A DNA stretch of 10,779 nt from Planctomycetaceae bacterium (GTDB lineage: Bacteria > Planctomycetota > Planctomycetia > Pirellulales > Thermoguttaceae): contig WRCR01000101.1 of NCBI GenBank assembly GCA_009783865.1, forward strand, positions 1 to 10,779, read 5' to 3'. The notes beneath the pieces are model-generated. The model was not told the DNA's origin. It searched no databases and saw only the letters and a list, made by a program, of their open reading frames with translations. Below, one piece after another: positions 5,422 through 10,779 of the stretch. Each line of letters opens with the position of its first letter. The stretch's first letter is position 1. The translations under genes and the position numbers were made by a program.

Positions 5422-6108
5422 TTACCTGTTCTGTACTTCTTTTTCCATTTGTCCGTCTTTGAGCCAAATTATCCTTTTCGCTCTCGCGCCGACATTGCTT
5501 TCATGTGTTACCAAAATAATCGTTCTTCCTTCGCCGTTGAGCCGGTCTAACAAAACGAGAATTTCCTCCGTCGTAACGGAGTCAAGGTTGCCGGTAGGTT
5601 CATCTGCGAGAATGAAATACGGGTCGTTCACTAAACTTCGTGCAATCGCAACCCGCTGCTGTTGTCCGCCGGAAAGTTGCGTCGGACGATGTCCCAGGCG
5701 GTCTTGTAATCCGACCATTTCGGCTAATTCGATGCAGCGTTGCCGGGACTTTCGTGAAACCGTTCCCTGATAAAACAGCGGCACTTCGATATTTTCCAAG
5801 ACCGTTAACTGCTGTATCAGATTGTAGGATTGAAAAACGAAACCGATGCGCGAAGCACGAATACTGGACAAGCGATAATCGTTCAATGTTGTTACATCAT
5901 CGTCACCGAGAAAGATAGTGCCGGAGGTAGGTTTGTCAAGACAGCCGAGCAGATTGAGCATCGTACTTTTTCCGCTGCCGGACGCGCCCATGATGGCGAC
6001 GTAATCGCCTTCGGGAATTTCAAAACTCACGCCCCGCAATGCCCGGACGGTTTCGCCTTTGAGCGCGTATTCTTTTTTGACATCTTGTAATCTTGCCGCT
6101 AAACGCAT
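5422..6108 (-). CDS. ABC transporter ATP-binding protein, LolD/MacB type
   Basis: A 228-residue ATPase subunit that would power a FtsX/MacB-like permease at the inner membrane, for lipoprotein release or export of small molecules or peptides. All ABC motifs are intact: Walker A GASGSGKST (41-49), Q-loop Gln93 (FVFQSYNL), signature LSGGQQQR (145-152), Walker B FILADEP (165-171) with catalytic Glu170, D-loop NLD (174-176) and H-loop His202 (VTHE). The LTVLENIEVPL block after the Q-loop and the length are typical of the LolD/MacB/YknY group. No permease gene is in the window, so the partner must be encoded elsewhere. It is the first gene of a pair with rnc (TAA, one base, ATG). Its start ATG has only a weak GAG-type ribosome binding site. 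A TATAAA at 6120-6125 on the minus strand lies very close to it. Confidence 0.95.
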   Translation of the reverse strand: MRLAARLQDVKKEYALKGETVRALRGVSFEIPEGDYVAIMGASGSGKSTMLNLLGCLDKPTSGTIFLGDDDVTTLNDYRLSSIRASRIGFVFQSYNLIQQLTVLENIEVPLFYQGTVSRKSRQRCIELAEMVGLQDRLGHRPTQLSGGQQQRVAIARSLVNDPYFILADEPTGNLDSVTTEEILVLLDRLNGEGRTIILVTHESNVGARAKRIIWLKDGQMEKEVQNR

Positions 6109-6186
6109 ATTGATCTCATTTTATAACCGAAAAAAACTATTATCGTCATATAGCGTACAGAATTTTTGGGGGTTTTCAAGAGCAGT

Positions 6187-6206
6187 ATTATTTAGCCGGT
6201 ACTCCG
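6187..6206 (+). repeat. Dispersed TTTAGC element, subfamily II (copy 5)
   Basis: ATTATTTAGCCGGTACTCCG is identical over 20 bases to the minus-strand copy after rnc. The following ACT makes the stem imperfect (AGCCGG with CCGACT). This is the only copy not downstream of a gene: it lies in the divergent space between the ABC gene and the sugar kinase, just upstream of the kinase promoter. Confidence 0.6.
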
Positions 6207-6218
6207 ACTCTACCTTTC

Positions 6219-6247
6219 TTGACTTTTCAACGGTGAACGGCAATAAT
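6219..6247 (+). promoter_or_regulatory. Sigma70-type promoter for the sugar kinase
   Basis: TTGACT (6219-6224, one base from consensus), a 17-base spacer and AATAAT (6242-6247, one base from TATAAT) predict a start near 6254 and a leader of about 40 bases before the ATG at 6295. Confidence 0.6.
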
Positions 6248-6294
6248 AACCTTCTAATACACGCAACAACAATAACAATGTTCTGCACAATTTT

Positions 6295-7818
6295 ATGGAC
6301 TACTTTCTCGGCATTGACCTCGGTTCGACTTCTCTGAAAGCGATAGTGTATGACACAGACGGTCATTTAATCGCCCGCGACAGCAGACCGACATTGAAAT
6401 TTCATCCGACACCGGAAACAACCGTTTGGGACCCCGACCAGATTTGGAACGACACCGCAGCCGCCTGCCGCGATGCCGTATCACAACTTCCTAATTCCTC
6501 GCTCATCAAGGGCGTTGCCGTCACCGGTATGGGTATGGACGGCGTTCCAATGGACGAACACGGCAACTGGCTCTATCCGTTCATATCCTGGCACGACACC
6601 CGAACACAACCGCAGTTCGAGTGGTGGATTAACAACATCGGTGTCGATAAAACCTTTTCCATCGGCGGCAATCCGGTTTGGGCGATTAACTCGGCACTGC
6701 GAATGCTCTGGATTCAAGAACACGAACCGGAAGTATTCAAGCACACATTCAAATGGCTATTAATCGAGGACTTCGTCAACTACAAACTGACCGGTCGTTA
6801 TGTTTCGGATTACAGCATGGCATCGTGTACTATGCTCTTCGACCAGCGGACGCAAAACTGGTCGGACGAAATGTGTTCGCTTTCCGGTATTCTGAAACGG
6901 ATATTGCCCGATGTGTTTCCGAGTTCAACCTTCCTCGGCGAAATCACACCGGCAGCGGCGGAGCAAACGGGACTCGCCGCCGGAACACCGATTTATCTCG
7001 GCGGTCATGACCATTTAGTCAGCGCAATTCCCAGCGGTGCGTTCCGCGCCGGTGCTGTGATGAACATCACCGGAACGTGGGAGACGGTCAACATGACAAC
7101 AACGGAGCCGGCAACGAAACCGGCGTTAGGTCATTCCGGCATCACGCTGCAAGCCCACGCGGTGAAGGACAAGTATTCGCTTTGGGGCGGTAATCCGGCG
7201 GGTTCTGCCCTCGATTGGTTTCGGCAGGAAGTCGCGTCGTCTGTTCAGGCGGACGGCAGAACGGAAACGCCGGACTGGAATATACTCGTTGACTTGGCGC
7301 GCTCAAGCAAATCCGGTGCGGGCGGCGTGATGTTCCTGCCGCATTTGTCTTCGTCGTCTTGTCCGGTAGTTGACCCAAAGGCACTCGGAGCGTTTGCCGG
7401 TCTTTCCGGTTTGACGAAACAGGGCGATTTAGTCCGTGCGGTAATTGAGGGACTCGATTTCCAGTTTCTCGACACGGTGCGGACGATGGAAGAACTGACG
7501 GGTGAGCAGGCAGTAGAATTTATCGGTGTCGGCGGCGCAATCCGCAACGCGTTTTGGATGCAGAACAAGGCAGACATGGTTGGTCGTCCGTATTGTGTAC
7601 CGGAAGTCGAAGAGGCAACGGTTCTAGGCGCAGCGATTCTTGCCGGTATCGGTGCCGGTGCATATAGCGATGAGGAAGACGCTTTTACACGGGTTTGTCA
7701 TTCAAAGTTAGTTTATGAACCGGATTTGACACTAACGGCGTTTTATGCGGAGCGGTTCGAGATATACCGGGAACTATTTCGGGCGGTTTCTCCGGTGCAT
7801 CATCGGTTAGGCGGATAG
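6295..7818 (+). CDS. FGGY-family carbohydrate kinase
   Basis: A 507-residue cytoplasmic sugar kinase of the ASKHA fold that phosphorylates a sugar or ketose with ATP. The N-terminal phosphate-1 motif FLGIDLGSTSLKA begins at residue 4. A sugar-contacting segment reads GMGMDGVPMDEHGNWLYPFI and SWHDTRT (99-104). The probable catalytic base is Asp239 in YLGGHDHLVSAIPSG, and the adenosine-side motif is NITGTWE (257-263). The C-terminal FGGY signature runs VGGAIRNAFWMQ...AD..GRPYCVPEVEEATVLGAAILAGIGAGAY. The length fits xylulokinase, fuculokinase and related enzymes. The GGHDH and GTWE variants are not those of classical XylB, so the substrate is left open. The start follows from the N-terminal motif, as there is no clear ribosome binding site. 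It has its own promoter and a hairpin element touching its stop codon, so it looks monocistronic. Confidence 0.92.
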   Translation: MDYFLGIDLGSTSLKAIVYDTDGHLIARDSRPTLKFHPTPETTVWDPDQIWNDTAAACRDAVSQLPNSSLIKGVAVTGMGMDGVPMDEHGNWLYPFISWHDTRTQPQFEWWINNIGVDKTFSIGGNPVWAINSALRMLWIQEHEPEVFKHTFKWLLIEDFVNYKLTGRYVSDYSMASCTMLFDQRTQNWSDEMCSLSGILKRILPDVFPSSTFLGEITPAAAEQTGLAAGTPIYLGGHDHLVSAIPSGAFRAGAVMNITGTWETVNMTTTEPATKPALGHSGITLQAHAVKDKYSLWGGNPAGSALDWFRQEVASSVQADGRTETPDWNILVDLARSSKSGAGGVMFLPHLSSSSCPVVDPKALGAFAGLSGLTKQGDLVRAVIEGLDFQFLDTVRTMEELTGEQAVEFIGVGGAIRNAFWMQNKADMVGRPYCVPEVEEATVLGAAILAGIGAGAYSDEEDAFTRVCHSKLVYEPDLTLTAFYAERFEIYRELFRAVSPVHHRLGG

Positions 7819-7843
7819 TTTAGCGGGCGGTTCAACGAACCGC
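7818..7843 (+). terminator. TTTAGC element (copy 6) forming a hairpin after the kinase gene
   Basis: The subfamily I sequence GTTTAGCGGGCGGTTC (7818-7833) begins on the last base of the kinase TAG. It is identical to 413-428. Its 3' end folds: GCGGTTC (7827-7833) pairs perfectly with GAACCGC (7837-7843) around loop AAC. A short TTTT lies about ten bases on, so it is a possible but not canonical terminator. Confidence 0.55.
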
Positions 7844-7862
7844 TGGCAGAGTAGTTTTCCCC

Positions 7863-7890
7863 TTGCCAATACCTCAGAATATCTTATAAT
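7863..7890 (+). promoter_or_regulatory. Strong sigma70-type promoter for the efflux operon
   Basis: TTGCCA (7863-7868), a 16-base spacer and a perfect TATAAT (7885-7890) predict a start near 7897. The leader to the ATG at 7932 would be about 35 bases and contains the ribosome binding site AAGGA at 7920-7924. Confidence 0.65.
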
Positions 7891-7931
7891 ATATTCCTAC
7901 GTTGCGTGCTTTTCCAATTAAGGATTCAACA

Positions 7932-9449
7932 ATGAGACGTTTTCCTTTTTCGCGTTCCCAATGGAATATATGTGCTAACTATACCGTCTTAACGGTTTTG
8001 GCGTTATGTTGTATCGCCCTGAACGGCTGCGGTTCCAAAGCCGGCGGAGCAGCCGGTCCAATGGGCGGTCCCGGAGGCGGTCCGGCACCGCTCACCGTTG
8101 TTGTCACCGACGAAGTTCAGCAGCGCGATATTCAACTTTACATATACGTCCCCGGACAAACCGTGCCGTACAAGTATGTTGACATCACCGCCCGTGTTTC
8201 CGGCTATCTGGAAAAACTGTACTTCCAAAACGGCTCCATCGTTAAAGAAGGCGATAAACTCGCGCTCATCGAACAGGACCAATATGAAATTGCGTTAAAA
8301 GTGGCGCAAGCGGAACTCGACAGCGCAAAAGCAAAAGAAGCACTCGCAAAGGCAAACCTTGAGCGGTCAAAACAACTGATTGATTCGCGGGCTATGTCTC
8401 CCGAAGAATACAACCAGAGACAGGCGGAATTCGACATGGCAAGAGCAGCAACCGCAAGAGCGGAAGCCGCCATCGAACAAGCCAAATTGAATTTGCGATA
8501 CACAATAATAACCGCTCCAATCCCCGGAAAGACAACGAAGAACCTTGTAGACATCGGCAACTTCGTTAGTCCCGGCAATAGAATAACCGCTACCGGTGCT
8601 TCAGGGGAAGCGACTCCGTCCGATAAACTCCTGTCGATTGCGCAAATGGACCCGATGTATGTTGACTTTCAAATCAGCGATAAACAGTTTGCCGACATCA
8701 AAGAACGAATGGGATACCGGCAATCCTTTGACGAAGAGATGAGAAAACTCAATGCGGAAAACGTTCCGGCAGCCGCCGCCGAAGAAAAGAAAGAGGAAGA
8801 AAAACCGGAAGATGTGAAAAAGGATGCAGCCGCCATGCTGCCGTCCTTGAATAATAATACCGCCGGTGACGGCGACCGCAGAATAGATATTTCGCTCACT
8901 ACCGGCGTTGATGTTCTTTCGGCGGACTATCCGGTGCGGGGAAGAGTTGTTTATCTTGCCGACAACCGCATCACTTATGCAACGGGCGGAATAACACTGC
9001 GGGGTGAAGTTCGCAATCCGCGCCTCAATGTGAACGGAAACGAGGACTATATGATTTACCCCGGTCAGATTTGCCGCGTGAGAATTCCATACGAAAAAGT
9101 AAGGGATGCCGTGCTGGTGAGTGAAAGTGCTATCTTAACGGACTTGGACACGAAGTATGTTCTCGTAATAGTGAAGGAAATGTACACGCCGAAAGACCAA
9201 TTCGGAAAACCAAAGATTGACCCAAAAACCGATGAACCGGTACCAGCAACGGAACAGTATGTTATCCACCGCCGCACTATTAAAACGGGTCCGTTGCTTG
9301 ATACGCAGGAGCGGATAGTCAAAGAGGGTCTGGAGAAAGGCGAAACCTACATCGTAAAAGGTGTTCAACGGGCAAGAATCGGAACGCCGGTAAATCCGGT
9401 TAAACTGGCGGATTTTGAAGAGCAGCGTGTCAAGATAGACAGTAAATAA
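7932..9449 (+). CDS. RND efflux periplasmic adaptor, lipoprotein (MexA/AcrA-like)
   Basis: The membrane fusion protein of a tripartite efflux pump, linking the inner-membrane RND pump to an outer-membrane channel. The ATG at 7932 is chosen because AAGGA lies eight bases upstream; a TTG ten codons earlier has no such site. From this start it has 505 residues. A lipoprotein signal peptide ends in LNGC, with the lipidated cysteine at 33, followed by a Gly/Pro-rich linker (GPMGGPGGGPAP). Lipoyl half-motifs are at about 83-117 (ITARVSGYLEKLYFQNGSIVKEGD) and 190-217 (YTIITAPIPG...VDIGNFVSPGN). Between them is an Ala/Glu-rich coiled-coil hairpin. A beta-barrel domain follows. A charged low-complexity stretch rich in Glu and Lys (about 277-301) interrupts this domain and is unusual. 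The C-terminal domain (YPGQICRVRIP, then VQRARIGTPVNPV) is typical. The pump gene follows after 17 bp. Confidence 0.95.
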   Translation: MRRFPFSRSQWNICANYTVLTVLALCCIALNGCGSKAGGAAGPMGGPGGGPAPLTVVVTDEVQQRDIQLYIYVPGQTVPYKYVDITARVSGYLEKLYFQNGSIVKEGDKLALIEQDQYEIALKVAQAELDSAKAKEALAKANLERSKQLIDSRAMSPEEYNQRQAEFDMARAATARAEAAIEQAKLNLRYTIITAPIPGKTTKNLVDIGNFVSPGNRITATGASGEATPSDKLLSIAQMDPMYVDFQISDKQFADIKERMGYRQSFDEEMRKLNAENVPAAAAEEKKEEEKPEDVKKDAAAMLPSLNNNTAGDGDRRIDISLTTGVDVLSADYPVRGRVVYLADNRITYATGGITLRGEVRNPRLNVNGNEDYMIYPGQICRVRIPYEKVRDAVLVSESAILTDLDTKYVLVIVKEMYTPKDQFGKPKIDPKTDEPVPATEQYVIHRRTIKTGPLLDTQERIVKEGLEKGETYIVKGVQRARIGTPVNPVKLADFEEQRVKIDSK

Positions 9450-9466
9450 TTTCAGGTGCAAGACGA

Positions 9467-10779
9467 ATGATTTCTCACTTTTTTATAGACCGTCCGATAT
9501 TTGCCTGCGTGGTATGTCTCATTATATTTCTCTTCGGCATCGTTGCGATACCGCAACTTGCGATAGAGCAGTTTCCCGAAATAACGCCGCCGACAATTTC
9601 GATTAGCGCAATGTATCCGGGCGCAAGCGCGGAAGATGTCGCCAATGCGGTTGCTATTCCGATTGAGCAGGCACTCAACGGTGTCGATAACATGCTTTAC
9701 ATGGATACTTCCTGTACTTCGGACGGCATGATGAGCATCACCGTTTCGTTTGCGGTGGGAACTAACCCGGATATTGCAAACGTGCTTGTGCAGAACAAGG
9801 TCAAACAGGCAGAGCCGCTGCTGCCGGAGGAAGTCCGCCGGCTCGGTGTTTCCGTCAATAAGCGTTCAACGGGCTTTGTCTGTTTTTTCACAGTATTTGA
9901 AAGAACACCGGAGAGTGCGCATTTTCACGATGCCGATGCTGAAGATAAAGGGTCTCATTTTGCAGAGTTATTAGAAAAATTCCAAAAATTCTTCGGCAAA
10001 AAAGAAAAGAAAAAAGCAGGCATCAATCCAGAGGGCGCGCTTGAAAAAACGCTGGATGATGCCGAAGCACTCGCAGCCGCAAAGAACACAAAGAGCGGAC
10101 CTTATCTCTGCAACTATGCATCGCTTTACCTTAAAGACCGTCTTGCCCGTGTGAAAGGTGTCGGCGAAGTCATGATGTTCGACCGCCGCGACTTTTCAAT
10201 GCGGGTCTGGATGGACCCTGACGTGATGGCGGCACGCGGCGTTTCAGTTGCCGAAGTCATGGCGGCAATTCGGGAACAGAACGTGCAGGTTGCTGCCGGA
10301 CGTATCGGACTTGAACCGATACCCGACGGTGTTCAGATGAACCTTGCCATCGTGACACTTGGTCGTCTTGATGAGGTTTCGCAGTTTGAAAATATGATAA
10401 TACGCATCGATGAGAACGGAAGTATTCTCCGTCTTAAAGATGTTGCGAAGGTCGAATTGGGTTCAAACTCATACGTTGTTGAAACTCGGTTTAACGGCAT
10501 GATGTCCACCGGTATCGGTGTTTCACAGCGCAGCGGTGCAAATGCAATGGAAGTTGCCCGATTGGCAAAAGAAGCGATGGAAGCGCAACGTCCTGCTTTG
10601 CTGCGGAGCGGCTTGGATTACGCCGTCAGTTTTAATGCAACGGACTTTATCTCCGCAACCGTCTATGAATTTGTAGAAACGCTGCTGCTTTGTATTTTGT
10701 TTGTCGTCGGTACAGTGTACATATTCTTGCAGGACTGGCGGGCTGCGTTAATTCCAACACTTACGATTCCCGTCTCGAT
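9467..10779 (+). CDS. RND efflux pump, inner-membrane transporter (AcrB/MexB-like), partial
   Basis: The proton-driven pump of the same tripartite system. From ATG 9467 the frame is open to the window edge (437 codons); the rest lies outside. The N-terminus ISHFFIDRPIFACVV and TM1 (about 11-28) match the family. So do PPTISISAMYPGASAEDVANAVAIPIEQALNGVDNMLYM, LVQNKV..AEPLLPEEVRRLGVSV, the GVGEV turn (231-235) and QNVQVAAGRIG (271-280). TM2 starts near 403 (ETLLLCILFVVGTVYIFLQDWR). One oddity is that between the segment NKRST (131-135) and GVGEV lie about 95 residues, against roughly 35 in E. coli AcrB. The extra 60 or so are highly charged (FGKKEKKKAG) and sit in the PN1 porter subdomain. The proton-relay aspartates of TM4 are beyond the window. 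AGG about ten bases upstream serves as ribosome binding site. Confidence 0.96.
   Translation, partial: MISHFFIDRPIFACVVCLIIFLFGIVAIPQLAIEQFPEITPPTISISAMYPGASAEDVANAVAIPIEQALNGVDNMLYMDTSCTSDGMMSITVSFAVGTNPDIANVLVQNKVKQAEPLLPEEVRRLGVSVNKRSTGFVCFFTVFERTPESAHFHDADAEDKGSHFAELLEKFQKFFGKKEKKKAGINPEGALEKTLDDAEALAAAKNTKSGPYLCNYASLYLKDRLARVKGVGEVMMFDRRDFSMRVWMDPDVMAARGVSVAEVMAAIREQNVQVAAGRIGLEPIPDGVQMNLAIVTLGRLDEVSQFENMIIRIDENGSILRLKDVAKVELGSNSYVVETRFNGMMSTGIGVSQRSGANAMEVARLAKEAMEAQRPALLRSGLDYAVSFNATDFISATVYEFVETLLLCILFVVGTVYIFLQDWRAALIPTLTIPVS

Noticed and set aside
6097..6108. TTTAGCGGC on the minus strand at the start of the ABC gene as another dispersed element
   Set aside because: It is inside the coding sequence (Arg-Leu-Ala-Ala) and matches only the short core, so chance and codon use explain it.
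3591..7818. Isomerase and kinase as one sugar-catabolism operon
   Set aside because: They are on opposite strands, separated by rnc and the ABC gene, and each has its own apparent start and end signals. No transporter or regulator accompanies them.
7902..7931. TTG start that would lengthen the efflux adaptor by ten residues
   Set aside because: It sits about five bases from the predicted transcription start and has no ribosome binding site. ATG 7932 has AAGGA at the right spacing and gives a normal lipoprotein signal peptide.

Overview
The window looks like a chromosomal segment of a Gram-negative bacterium with moderate GC, most likely a member of the Planctomycetota (Pirellulales/Thermoguttaceae-like). 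This rests on family recognition rather than a search. The clues are a HYExAFE-type small protein, a CFLTTAC (CFI-box-like) protein, a secreted HExxH peptidase with a LecA-like C-terminal domain, and an RND efflux pair with a lipoprotein adaptor. No rRNA, tRNA, CRISPR array, transposase or phage gene is visible.

Layout. Positions 1-401 hold the 3' end of a fibronectin type III repeat protein with an exact 300-bp repeat period. A decayed coding remnant follows (432-635). A consensus-like promoter then drives a HYExAFE/PD-(D/E)XK-like protein (738-1235, +). It converges, with only 5 bp between stops, on a secreted zinc-peptidase-like protein (1241-2680, -). That gene is divergent from a small CFLTTAC protein (2798-3148, +). 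Next comes a gene-free stretch of about 440 bp (3149-3590) packed with hairpins and short repeats.

Three genes then lie on the minus strand: a sugar phosphate isomerase/epimerase (3591-4595), RNase III (4716-5420) and a LolD/MacB-type ABC ATPase (5422-6108). The ABC gene ends 1 bp before rnc begins, so those two look translationally coupled. On the plus strand follow an FGGY-family sugar kinase (6295-7818) with its own promoter, and a tripartite efflux operon: a lipoprotein RND adaptor (7932-9449) and an inner-membrane RND pump that runs off the window (from 9467).

How the genes fit together. The isomerase and the kinase could serve one sugar pathway, but they are on opposite strands and separated by rnc and the ABC gene, so this is only a suggestion. 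The adaptor and pump clearly work together. Both carry Lys/Glu-rich additions in their periplasmic parts that the well-known family members lack.

The most interesting non-coding signal is a family of short dispersed elements with the core TTTAGC(C/G)GG. There are six copies, in two subfamilies, all intergenic. Five lie downstream of a gene and read in that gene's direction, and several fold into hairpins. They may be 3'-end/terminator elements or REP-like repeats. I see no convincing case for a complete, previously undescribed multi-gene system here.
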